DNA from: Odiellus spinosus | Taxonomy: Eukaryota; Arthropoda; Arachnida; Opiliones; Phalangiidae | Assembly: GCA_963920705.1 (NCBI GenBank) | Contig: OY987227.1 | Coordinates: 2,551,526 to 2,615,525 of the forward strand | Length of the DNA stretch: 64,000 bases | Reading direction: 5' to 3' | In this document: positions 1 to 11,890 of the stretch, one piece after another | How the letters are laid out: every line of letters begins with the position of its first letter | Position numbering within the stretch: the first letter of the stretch is position 1 | Made by a program: the position numbers and the translations under genes | Notes under the pieces: generated by a model | The model's database searches: none | Told to the model about the DNA's origin: nothing | Seen by the model: the letters and a program-made list of their open reading frames with translations, nothing else

Positions 1-1400
1 TCCTGGATTTTTCCCCATTATTATCACGCGAATCCTACTAAGGGCATTAATATAAATAGATAAGATATTAGAAGAGGTATTATAATATCTGATAATAATA
101 AGAAGATCTTGTACAGATACTACAAAATTCGATTACACCATGCCTGTATGTTATGCCTTGCCTCCACCATGTAGTTATATCTTGGTTTACGAATGGTATT
201 TGTGTTAAAACCATTCATTACATTATCCTTCCTATCCGAACAAAATCTGAACTTGGAAAAAATGACAAACTATTAACTTACTAATTATTTTCCGGCGTCA
301 AACATCCAAATTCTTCAGCCTGGAACAGGCAGAGAGCCTAAAACAAATGGCTTCCCGCGTAAACCGTAAAAGTTGTCTGCTTCAGAGGGCTCGTGATGAA
401 GTTAAATAACAGCCAATGAAAAATCGTTAAAAGTCGAATAGTAAACGCGCCCGATTAGCCAACCTATTTTAGCAAAATATTTCCACGAACCTTGCCTTGG
501 GCCTCTTGCCCTCTTCCTTCTCCGAGCATTGAGTGGCGCTTTCTAACTTTAGTCATAATTTAAATAATTAAATTTATTTTGAATTTATAATTTTATTTAA
601 ATAACATATTATAATATTCGAAGACGAATGATATTTTATTATATAATTTATTTAAACAATAATTAAAGTTAAAAAAAAAATATGGTAAAACAAATATAGT
701 AAAACATTAGCTTAACGCCGCTGGGCGCTGGCTGTGCGTGATAGCGGTAGTATCGAGTTTGTTCCACTAAGCCTTTGTATAACAAAATTAAACGTGATGT
801 TACGGTATATTAAAGGCCAAATGGAAAAAATAACTTGTAAAATGCACAATTCCCACATTTTAAAATGGAAATAAACAAAAATAACACCCTTACTTAGGTA
901 TTTTGGTAAAGATATTATAATTTAAAGTAGGAAAGGCGAGAAAAATTATGGCGTCAGGACGATAGCTTTCCGCGGCTCTCTGGCTTATTCCACTTACTAA
1001 ATTCAGTGGGTATAAAGCTAAAGGGGTGTTTTTTTCCCCATCCCAGAATAAATGTAGGGAGCGGAGGTCGTCTTTCAGCGCGCAGTGTAGTTTCAATCTG
1101 CTTGTTTAGCCCGGCTGTGATTCGTTTTTGTTAGAGCCACGTGAAATTTCAATGCGTACAAAGTTACCGTCTCGGTTTTTGGGGACGGTTTGTAGGAGGT
1201 AGGCTCCCGTAGTAATGGTGGGTTATTGAAGAGTAGGAGGTTCCTTGAGTGTCGGCGCCTTTCACGCTACCAGTTTTATTAATGAGAGGGCGTAACCTCG
1301 GTACGTGATTCGTCACTTGGAAAGTGATGAACAGAATAGAATTCTCCTGATTCTCCTCATCCTCCTCATTCTCCTCCTCTCCCAAAACTCAATCTCTAAG
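1..1400. other. Unrecognised non-coding DNA left of the Harbinger remnant
   Basis: No gene could be supported here. The sequence is AT-rich, with A/T tracts around 550-680. From about 885 to 1310 it becomes clearly GC-richer, without a convincing reading frame on either strand. A pyrimidine-rich TTCTCCTCA-like simple repeat lies at about 1340-1380. I looked for the left terminal repeat of the Harbinger element (the reverse complement of the right end near 4264) and did not find it. The left end of that element therefore appears deleted or too diverged to see. Confidence 0.5.
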
Positions 1401-2482
1401 AGAGACAAACTTTGCTGGGATTTTGGCACTATCACAAATAGCAAGTGTTTCGCTATGGCGCGAAACACTAATTTTATTCAGACCCCAACAACTGAAATTT
1501 GGAGAAAAGCTGCTTTGGATTACGAAGCAATATGGAATTTTCCTCTATGCTGTGGGGCAGTGGATGGCAAACATATTATGATACAACAGCCACCAAAATC
1601 TGGCTCCCTTTATCATAATTATAAGGTATGGTGTATGGTGTACTAGATGAAGCGTATAAAATGTCCTATTTAATACGTCATCCATTGTTAATTAAGAGCT
1701 TCAACTCAATTGTGTTAATGGCTGTCGTTGATGCCCATTATAAGTTTTTAACTGTTGATATCGGAGCCTATGGATCAACATCTGACGGTGGGGTCTTCAA
1801 GGCTTCAGCTTTTGGAGAGTCGTTGCAAAATGGCAGCGTGAAATTTCCGAGAGTAATGAATTACCAGGATCGGATATCGAAGTTCCACATGTACTTGTGG
1901 GTGACGAAGCTTTTCAACTACTACCAACGTTCATGAGACAGTATTCGCGAGACGGTTTAGACGATAAAAAAAGAATTTTTAACTATCGATTAAGCCGTTC
2001 AAGGTAAAACTCCTTCTGTTAATAGTTTTCCCTTACGAAATAACATTCAATTACCAATGCAGGTAATATTTTAATTATCTAGGCGTTGTAGTGAAAATGT
2101 TTTCGGCATCGCTGCCGCTAGGTGGAGAATTCTGCGAACCTCTATGAGCATGATTCCCGAAAATGTGGATATTATTGTAAAAGCTATCTTAGTTTTGCAC
2201 AACTTTTTAATGACAGAAGAATCGAAACACGGTAGCAAGGTTTATTGCCCAATTGTTTACGCGGATCATTTCGACAACGAAGGCAATATATTCAATGGAG
2301 AATGGCATTCGGATTTACTTAATAAACCTGCTAAAGGACTTGTAAATATCGCACGTACTGCTGCACGGAACTACAACTGGCAGGCTGGAGAAATTAGGTA
2401 CAAATTTAAGGAATATTTTTCAACTCCGGCGGGTGAAGTTCCCTGGCAGTATGAAATTACTCCTGGTTTGTTGAACGACTAA
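1401..2482 (+). pseudogene. PIF/Harbinger (HARBI1-like) transposase, 5'-truncated and frameshifted
   Basis: This is a DDE nuclease of the PIF/Harbinger family, which cuts and pastes its own element. Three exons can be followed: one ending at 1625, one at 1697-2003 and one at 2083-2482. Introns 1626-1696 (71 nt) and 2004-2082 (79 nt) both have GT..AG ends. Exon 1 carries WNFPLCCGAVDGKH with the first catalytic Asp. Exon 2 carries VDAHYKF, GAYGSTSDGGVF with the second Asp, then VGDEAF and the NYRLSRSR motif. Exon 3 carries SENVFG with the acidic residue, WRILR and a C-terminal GEVPWQ. The frame is broken by a 1-nt deletion near 1848. The N-terminal region is mostly missing, with only a degraded stretch before FIQTPTTEIW, and no credible AUG is seen. 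An AATAAA lies at 2532-2537. It is convergent with the MADF-BESS gene. The family call is firm; the exon ends are inferred from frame and splice signals. Confidence 0.88.
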
Positions 2483-2564
2483 TCACATTTATTATTCGTG
2501 ATGTTTATTTTGGAAGCGTGACAAATTTTAAAATAAATGGTATTTATGAATGACTATACATTTA

Positions 2565-3986
2565 CTAGCTAACAGACTTTTTGTTCTTCAAATGTTTCAA
2601 GGCTACATCTAAAAGTTCGAATTCACATTTTTCTCGCTCATTGTCAGGTAAACGTCGAAGAATTGTACTAATGTATTCCGTGAATTTGCTCGTGTTATCC
2701 ACTGGTGTATTATCTATTTGTCTGAAAATTGTGAAGTAATTTAGTTTACCATAATTTACATGGACTTTTAATATCATACTTGTTTAACTGCGCTAATTCA
2801 GCAAGAATTGAGGCAGAGTCATCATCGAGAGGCCTTTTTTTCCCTTTATCAAATCTTCTATTCTTGGGTTCTTTGGATGTTGTTGAATTGTACACACGAA
2901 AAGTTTTCGATCTTGGTGTCTCACTTGAACTTGAGCTTCCGGTTGAGGCATTACCGGTATCTCCCAACGATGAAATACTTCCTGTAGCTCCTGAAGTACT
3001 AGCACTAGCACTAGGAAATGGCTCTTGTCCTGAAGTACTAGCACTAGGCAATGGCTCTTGTCCCGCAGTACTAGAGGTTGCAATTGGCTGCTGGTTCGAC
3101 GTTGAAGGTTCCTCAACCGAAAATTCCTCCCCATTAGTACCTAAAATATATCAGAAATACATATATATTACAATTATAAAAAATTAATGTTTCATTATGT
3201 GATTACAATGTGTGACCTAATTAGTACAAAAAAATAAAGCCCAATTCTTGTATCACATACATTCAATCCTGCTCGGGGTTTGGACAAAATAATGAATTAA
3301 GATAAAATTATCAGGAATATCTTGTTCAAACCCCCAACCCCTAGTTTGGAGCAAGTCTTTACATATACTACTTCAGTAATTGATGCGTCATTTGAACTAC
3401 TTTTGTTCAAAGTAGCATCGTTTGAATCCTCCGTGCATTCAAAATTGGTAGACGTCCTGAACAATGGTTAAATTAAACGTTATTAGTTATTACTCTATTA
3501 ACATAGTCACAACTCTAATTCATACATTCTCCTGGCAACAACATCTTTTAAAAACATCATCTGGCTAAAATGGGGCCATTTAATTGAAGATATTAGTTTT
3601 TCATCGTCAAATCCGTCACCGCTCCGTGACTTTGTCGTGGTATTAAAAATACTGCGGAAATTGTCCATCAAGCTTTTCCATTTTTTTTGGAGATCTTCTT
3701 CTATCAGATTTCAAATATATCACTTTAATTACTTCCATTATTACATTTAGAAACGACGGTAAAATACATTGTACTTACTAGTATTTCCCATATCTGGGCA
3801 TAGGTGCAGTACTTCAACCCATGCAGCCTCTTTCAAGTCCCGGTTTCTGTAATTTATTGACGCTTTGTTCCAGAGAACCTCCCTTTCTCGAACCAATTCG
3901 ATAAAGTGTTCTTTAATTTCATTTTCTCGTTTTTTTTTCTCTTTATTTTTTTCCATCAAAGCTATATTCGCCTGTCTTGCCGCCAT
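2565..3986 (-). CDS. MADF-BESS accessory protein of the Harbinger element (spliced)
   Basis: A DNA-binding partner protein typical of animal PIF/Harbinger elements, probably acting in the nucleus. The start is the ATG at 3986 (MAARQANIAL). Exon 1 (3779-3986) holds the first half of a MADF domain (FIELVREREVLWNK, then NRDLKEAAW) and ends at a GTAAGT donor. Exon 2 (3526-3700) completes it (KKWKSLMDNFR, then IKWPHFSQMMFL). Exon 3 starts at 3456 and encodes an acidic/Ser linker. A Ser/Gly-rich exon starts near 3148 with imperfect SASTSGQEP repeats and a basic KNRRFDKGKKRP stretch. The last exon ends at 2565 and carries a BESS-like motif (FTEYISTILRRLPD). Phases agree at the 1-2, 2-3 and final junctions; the exon 3 donor remains unclear. 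Its stop is 82 bp from the transposase stop, so the 3' ends converge. No disabling mutation was seen. Confidence 0.75.
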
Positions 3987-4099
3987 TTTAAAATTAACCC
4001 TAAAAAACTCAAGACGCGAAATGTGTTTGATTGGTCTTTCTCGGGTCACGTGACGAGGATATTCCGCTTGTAATCCGGGCGTGTGCGTGAAATATCTGT

Positions 4100-4265
4100 T
4101 TCGATTAGATACGCGCTTGTAGCGTGCAACAATCCAGTTTTGCAAGCTCACGCTACAAGCGATCTTTTAAAGCGCGTATGAAAACCGCAAAGCTTGCGAA
4201 TTTCGGGCGGTTTATACGCGCAAGCTATATTTTTACACGCTACAAGCGACCATGAAAATGAGCCT
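4100..4265. repeat. Right terminus of the Harbinger element with subterminal palindromic repeats
   Basis: The 13-mer CGCTTGTAGCGTG occurs at 4114-4126 on + and as its reverse complement at 4149-4161 and 4236-4248. Its core, CGCT-TGT-AGCG, is itself palindromic, and the first two copies face each other as a hairpin-like pair. Repeated subterminal sites of this kind are what a transposase or its DNA-binding partner would recognise. The element seems to end at GAGCC (4264), followed by TTAA and immediately by satellite sequence TAAGTCGCCAG. A 3-bp TAA target duplication, usual for Harbinger, would fit, but the left copy is missing. Confidence 0.6.
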
Positions 4266-7200
4266 TAAGTCGCCAGCTCAATTTTAGTTCCAAATAAATA
4301 AATTAATTTTTTCGGTAAGGTACACTAGGCTCTTATGCTTCTCTTTTTTATAGCTTAGACGGTTCTCTTTTAGAATTTAGCCACTATTCAATCCTAACCT
4401 TTAACGATAAGTCGCCAGCTCAGTTTTAGTTCCAAATGAAGAAATTAATTTTTTCGGTTAGGTACACTAGGCTCTTGGGCTTCCCTTTAGATCAATTTTT
4501 TCGATCTTTTTGATGGGGCTTATGGAATTTGCACCACGCTGCTTTTATAGCTTAGACGGTTCTCTTTAAGAATTTTACCACTATTCAATCCTAGCCTTTA
4601 ACGATAAGTCGCCAGCTCAGTTTTAGTTCCAAATAAATAAATTAATTTTTTCGGTAAGGTACACTGGGCTCTTATGCTTCCCTTTAGATCAATTTTTTCG
4701 ATCTTTTTGATGGGGCTTAGAATTTACACAATGCTTATTTTGTGGCTTAGACGGTTCTCTTTAAGAATTTAGCCACTAGTCAATCCTAGCCTTTAACGAT
4801 AAGTCGCCAGCTCAGTTTTAGTTCCAAATAAATAAATTAATTTTTTCGGTATGGTACACTAGGCTCTTGGGCTTCCCTTTAGATCAATTTTTTCGATCTT
4901 TTTGATGGGCTTAGAATTTGCACCCCGCTGATTTTATAGCTTAGAGGGTTCTCTTTAAGAATTTAGCCACTATTCAATCCTAGTCTTTAACGATAAGTCG
5001 CCAGCTTCTTAAAGACGGTTCTCTTTAAGAATTTAACCACTATTCAGTCCTAGCCTTTAACGATAAGTCGCCAGCTCAGTTTTAGTTCCATATATAGAAA
5101 TTAATTTTTTCGGTAATGTACACTAGGCTCTTGGGCTTCCCTTTAGATCAATTTATTTGATCTTTTTAATGGGGCTTAGAAATTGCACCACGCTGATTTT
5201 ATAGCTTAGACGATTCTCTTTAAGAATTTAGCCACTATTCAATCCTAGGCTCTAACGATAAGTCGCCAGCTCAGTTTTAGTTCAAATAAATAAATTTTTT
5301 CGGTAAGGTACACTAGGCTCTTGGGCTTCCCTTTAGATAAATTTTTTCGATCTTTTTGATGGGGCTTAGAATTTGCACAAAGCTTATTTTGTAGCTTAGA
5401 CGGTTCTCTTTATGAATTTAGCCACGATTCAATGATAGTCTTTAACTATAAGTCGCCAGCTCAGTTTTAGTTCCAAATGAAGAAATTAATTATTTCGGTA
5501 AGGTAAACTAGGCTCTTGGGCTTCCCTTTAGATCAATTTTTTCGATATTTTTGATGGGGCCTAGAATTTGCACCAAGCTGCTTTTATAGCTTAGACGGTT
5601 CTCTTTAAGAATTTAACCACTATTCAGTGCTAGCCTTTAACGATAAGTCGCCAGCTCAGTTTTAGTTCCAAATAAATAAATTAATTTTTTCTGTAAGGTA
5701 CACTAGGCTCTTGGGCTTCCCTTTAGATCAATTTTTTCGATGTTTTTGATGGGGCTTAGAATTTGCACAATGCTTATTTTGTAGCTTAGACGGTTCTCTT
5801 TAAGAATTTAGCCACTAGTCAATCCTAGCCTTTAACTATAAGTCGCCAGCTCAGTTTTAGTTCCAAATGAAGAAATTAATTTTTTCGGTTAGGTACACTA
5901 GGCTCTTGGGCTTCCCTTTAGATCAATTTTTTCGATCTTTTTGATGGGGCTTAGAATTTGCACCACGCTGCTTTTATAGCTTAGACGGTTCTCTTTAAGA
6001 ATTTAACCACTATTCAATCCTAGGCTCTAACGATAAGTCGCCAGCTCAGTTTTAGTTCCAAATAAATAAATGTTTTCGGTAAGGTACACTAGGCTCTTGG
6101 GCTTCCCTTTAGATAAATTTTTTCGATCTTTTTGATGGGGCTTAGAATTTGCACAATGCTTATTTTGTAGCTTAGACGGTTCTCTTTATGAATTTAGCCA
6201 CGATTCAATGATAGTCTTTAACTATAAGTCGCCAGCTCAGTTTTAGTTCCAAATGAAGACATTAATTATTTCGGTAAGGTAAACTAGGCTCTTGGGCTTC
6301 CCTTTAGATCAATTTTTTCGATATTTTTGATGGGGCTTAGAATTTGCACCACGCTGCTTTTATAGCTTAGACGGTTCTCTTTAAGAATTTAACCACTATT
6401 CAGTGCTAGCCTTTAACGATAAGTCGCCAGCTCAGTTTTAGTTCCAAATAAATAAATTAATTTTTTCTGTAAGGTACACTAGGCTCTTGGGCTTCCCTTT
6501 AGATCAATTTTTTCGATGTTTTTGATGGGGCTTAGAATTTGCACAATGCTTATTTTGTAGCTTAGACGGTTCTCTTTAAGAATTTAGCCACTAGTCAATC
6601 CTAGCCTTTAACTATAAGTCGCCAGCTCAGTTTTAGTTCCAAATGAGGAAATTAATTTTTTCGGTTAGGTACACTAGGCTCTTGGGCTTTCCTTTAGATC
6701 AATTTTTTCGATATTTTTGATGGGGCTTAGAAATTGCACCACGCTGATTTTATAGCTTAGACGGTTCTCTTTAAGAATTTAGCCACTATTCAATAATAGG
6801 CTCTAACGATAAGTCGCCAGCTCAGTTTTAGTTCCAAATAAATAAATTTTTTCGGTAAGGTACAGTAGGCTCTTGGGCTTCCCTTTAGATAAATTTTTTC
6901 GATCTTTTTGATGGTGCTTAGAATTTGCACAATGCTTATTTTGTAGCTTAGACGGTTCTCTTTATGAATTTAGCCACGATTCAATGATAGTCTTTAACTA
7001 TAAGTCGCCAGCTCAGTTTTAGTTCCAAATGAGGAAATTAATTATTTCGGTAAGGTAAACTAGGCTCTTGAGCTTCCCTTTAGATCATTTTTTTCGATAT
7101 TTTTGATGGGGCTTAGAATTTGCACCACGCTGATTTTATAGCTTAGACGGTTCTCTTTAAGAATTTAACCACTATTCAGTGCTAGCCTTTAACTATAAGT

Positions 7201-10200
7201 CGCCAGCTCAGTTTTAGTTCCAAATGAAGAAATTAATTTTTTCGGTTAGGTACACTAGGCTCTTGGGCTTCCCTTTAGATCATTTTTTTCGATCTTTTTG
7301 ATTGGGCTTAGAATTTGCACCACGCTGATTTTATAGCTTAGACGATTCTCTTTAAGAATTTAGCCACTATTCATTCCTATCTTCTAACGATAAGTCGCCA
7401 GCTCAGTTTTAGTTCCAAATAAATAAATTAATTTTTTCGGTAAGGTACACTAGGCTCTTGGGCTTCCCTTTAGATCAATTTTTTCGATCTTTTTGATGGT
7501 GCTTAGAATTTGCACCACGCTGATTTTTTAGCTTAGGCGGTTCTCTTTAAGAATTTAGCAACTATTCAATCCTAGTCTTTAACTATAAGTCGCCAGCTCA
7601 GTTTTAGATCCAAATGAAGAAATTGATTTTTTCGGTAAGGTGCACTAGGCTCTTGGGCTTCCCTTTAGATCAATTATTTGATATTTTTGATGGGGTTAGA
7701 ATTTGCACCACGCTGCTTTTATAGCTTAGACGGTTCCTTTTATGAATTTAACCACTATTCAATCCTAGCCTTTAACGATAAGTCGCCAGCTCAGTTTTAG
7801 TTCCAAATGAAGAAATTAATTTTTTCGGTAAGGTACACTAGGCTCTTGGGCTTCCCTTTAGATCCATTTTTTCGATCTTTTTGATGGGGCTTAGAATTTA
7901 CACAATGCTTATTTTGTGGCTTAGACGGTTCTCTTTAAGAATTTAGCCACTAGTCAATCCTAGCCTTTAACGATAAGTCGCCAGCTCAGTTTTAGTTCCA
8001 AATGAAGAAATTAATTTTTTCGGTAAGGTACACTAGGCTCTTGGGCTTCCCTTTAGATCAATTTTTTCGATAGTTTGATGGGGCTTAGAATTTGCACCAC
8101 GCTGCTTTTATAGCTTAGGCGGTTCTCTTTAAGAATTTAACCACTATTCAATCCTAGCCTTTAACGATAAGTCGCCAACTCAGTTTTAGTTCCAAATGAA
8201 GAAATAATATTTTTCGGTAAGGTACACTAGTCTCTTGGGCTTCCCTTTAGATAATTTTTTTCGATCTTTTTGATGGGGCTTAGAATTTGCACCACGCTGA
8301 TTTTATAGCTTAGACGGTTCTTTTTAAGAATTTAGCCACTATTCAATCCTAGCCTTTAACGATAAGTCGCCAGCTCAGTTTTAGTTCCAAATGAAGAAAT
8401 TAATTTTTTCGGTAAGGTGCACTAGGCTCTTGGGCTTCCCTTTAGATCAATTATTTGATATTTTTGATGGGGTTAGAATTTGCACCACGCTGCTTTTATA
8501 GCTTAGACGGTTCCTTTTATGAATTTAACCACTATTCAATCCTAGCCTTTAACGATAAGTCGCCAGCTCAGTTTTAGTTCCAAATGAAGAAATTAATTTT
8601 TTCGGTAAGGTACACTAGGCTCTTTTGCTTCCCTTTAGATCAATTTTTTCGATCTTTTTGATGGGGCTTAGAATTTGCACCACGCTGATTTTATAGCTAA
8701 GAAGGTTCTCTTTAAGAATTTAGCCACTATTCAATCCAAGCCTCTAACGATAAGTCGCCAGCTCAGTTTTAGTTCCAAATAAATAAATTAATTTTTTCGG
8801 TTAGGTACACTATGCTCTTGGGCTTCCCTTTAGATCAATTTTTTCGATCTTTTTGATGGGGCTTAGAATTGCACAATGCTTATTTTGTAGCTTAGACGGT
8901 TCTTTTTAAGAATTTAGCCACGATTCAATCCTAGTCTTTAACTATAAGTCGCCAGCTTAGATTTAGTTCCAAATGAAAAAATTCATTTTTTCCGTAAGGT
9001 ACACTAGGCTCTTGGGCTTCCCTTTAATTCAATTTTTTCGAGATTTTTGATGGGGCTTAGAATTTGTACCACGCTGCTTTTATAGCTTAGACGGTTCTCT
9101 TTAAGAATTAAACCATTATTCATTCCTAGCCTTTAACGATAAGTCGCCAGCTCAGTTTTAGTTCCAAATGAAGAAATTAATTTTTTCGGTAAGGTACACT
9201 AGGCTCTTGGGCTTCCCTTTTGATCAATTTTTTCGATCTTTTTGATGGGGCTTAGAATTTGCACCACGCTGCTTTTATAGCTTAGACGGTTCTCTTTAAG
9301 AATTTAACCACTATTCAATCCTAGCCTTTAACGATAAGTCGCCAGCTCAGTTTTAGTTCCAAATGAAGAAATTAATTTTTTCGGTTAGGTACACTAGGCT
9401 CTTGGGCTTCCCTTTAGATCAATTTTTTCGATCTTTTTGATGGGGCTTAGAATTTGCACAATGCTTATTTTGTAGCTTAGACGGTTCTTTTTAAGAATTT
9501 AGCCACTATTCAATCCTAGCCTTTAACGATAAGTCGCCAATTCAGTTTTAGTTCCAAATGAAGAAATATTTTTTTTCGATAAGGTACACTAGGCTCTTGG
9601 GCTTCCCTTTAGATAAATTTTTTCGATCTTTTTGATTGGGCTTAGAATTTGCACCCGCTGATTTTATAGCTTAGACGGTTCTCTTTAAGAATTTAGCCAC
9701 GATTCAATCCTAGTCTTCAACTATAAGTCGCCAGCTCAGTTTTAGTTCCAAATGAAGAAATAATTTTTTTCGGTAAGGTACACTAGGCTCTTGGGCTTCC
9801 CTTTAGATAAATTTTTTCGATCTTTTTGATGGGGCTTAGAATTTGCACCACGCTGCTTTTATAGCTTAGGCGGTTCTCTTTAAGAATTTAACCACTATTC
9901 AATCCTAGCCTTTAACGATAAGTCGCCAACTCAGTTTTAGTTCCAAATGAAGAAATAATTTTTTTCGGTATGGTACACTAGGCTCTTCGGCTTCCCTTTA
10001 GATAAATTTTTTCGATAGTTTGATGGGGCTTAGAATTTGCACCACGCTGATTTTTATAGCTTAGACGGTTCTCTTTAAGAATTTAGCCACTATTCAATCC
10101 TAGCCTTTAACGATAAGTCGCCAGCTCAGTTTTAGTTCCAAATGAAGAAATTAATTTTTTCGGTAAGGTACACTAGGTTCTTGGGCTTCCCTTTAGATCA

Positions 10201-10289
10201 ATTTTCTTTATCTTTTTGATGGGGCTTAGAATTTGCACAATGTTTATTTTGTAGCTTAGACGGTTCTCTTTAAGAATTTATCCACGATT

Positions 10290-11890
10290 CAATCCTAGTC
10301 TTACACTGTAAGTCGCCAGCTCAGTTTTAGTTCCAAATAAATAAATTAATTTTTTCGGTACGGTACACTAGGCTCTTGGGCTTCGCTTTAGATCAATTTT
10401 TTCAATCTTTTTGATGGGGCTTAGAATTTGCACCACGCTGCTTTTATAGCTTAGACGGTTCTCTTTAAGAATTTAGCCACGATTCAATCCTTGTCTTCAA
10501 CTGTAAGTCGCCAGCTCAGTTTTAGTTTCAAATAAATAAATAAATTTTTTCGGTACGGTACACTAGGCTCTTGGGCTTCCCTTTAGATCATTTTTTTTTT
10601 ATATTTTTGATGGGGCTTAGAATTTGCACCACGCTGCTTTTATAGCTTAGACGGTTCTCTTTTAGAATTTAAACACTATTCAGTCCTAGCCTTTAACGCT
10701 AAGTCGCCAGCTCAGTTTTAGTTCCAAATGAAGAAATTAATTTTTTCGGTAAGGTACACTAGGCTCTTGGGCTTCCCTTTAGATCAATTTTCTTTATCTT
10801 TTTGATGGGGCTTAGAATTTGCACAATGTTTATTTTGTAGCTTAGACGGTTCTCTTTAAGAATTTATCCACGATTCAATCCTAGTCTTACACTGTAAGTC
10901 GCCAGCTCAGTTTTAGTTCCAAATAAATAAATTAATTTTTTCGGTACGGTACACTAGGCTCTTGGGCTTCCCTTTAGATCAATTTTTTCGATCTTTTTGA
11001 TGGGGCTTAGAATTTGCACCACGCTGATTTTATAGCTTAGAAGGTTCTCTTTAAGAATTTAGCCACTATTCAACCCAAGCCTCTAACGATAAGTCGCCAG
11101 CTCAGTTTTAGTTCCAAATAAATAAATTAATTTTTTCGGTTAGGTACACTATGCTCTTGGGCTTCCCTTTAGATCAATTTTTTCGATCTTTTTGATGGGG
11201 CTTAGAATTGCACCACGCTGCTTTTATAGCTTAGACGGTTCTCTTTAAGAATTTAGCCACGATTCAATCCTAGTCTTCAACTGTAGGTCGCCAGCTCAGT
11301 TTTAGTTTCAAATAAATAAATAAATTTTTTCGGTACGGTACACTAGGCTCTTGGGCTTCCCTTTAGATCATTTTTTTTTTTATATTTTTGATGGGGCTTA
11401 GAATTTGCACCACGCTGCTTTTATAGCTTAGACGGTTCTCTTTTAGAATTTAAACACTATTCAGTCCTAGCCTTTAACGCTAAGTCGCCAGCTCAGTTTT
11501 AGTTCCAAATGAAGATTTTTTTTTTTTTTTTTCGGTAAGGTACACTAGGCTCTTGGGCTTCCATTTAGATCAATTTTTTGGACCTTTTTGATTGGGCTTA
11601 GAATTTGCACCACGCTGATTTTATAGCTTAGACGGTTCTCTTTAAGAATTTAGCCACTATTCAATCCTAGCCTTTAACGATAAGTCGCCAGCTCAGTTTT
11701 AGTTCCAAATGAAGAAATTAATTTTTTCGGTAAGGTACACTAGGCTCTTGGGCTTCCCTTTAGATCAATTTTCTTTATCTTTTTGATGGGGCTTAGAATT
11801 TGCACAATGTTTATTTTGTAGCTTAGACGGTTCTCTTTAAGAATTTATCCACGATTCAATCCTAGTCTTACACTGTAAGTCGCCAGCTCA
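10290..11890 (+). repeat. Locally amplified satellite units (3- and 5-monomer spacing)
   Basis: A marker variant, TTACACTGTAAGTCGCC, lies at about 10301, 10887 and 11868. The spacings of about 586 and 981 bp correspond to three and five monomers. The neighbouring variants (TTTTCTTTATC, a long T run after AAATGAAGA, CTTTAACGCTAAG) recur with it, which indicates block copying by unequal exchange rather than independent mutation. Confidence 0.75.

Noticed and set aside
1305..1460. Start of the transposase at 1305
   Set aside because: It is a GTG followed by an ILLILLILL stretch from a pyrimidine simple repeat, not a family N-terminus.
2793..3134. 113-codon minus-strand frame overlapping the MADF-BESS linker exon
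   Set aside because: The alternative frame gives a Ser/Gly linker that joins in phase to the BESS exon. This one leads nowhere.
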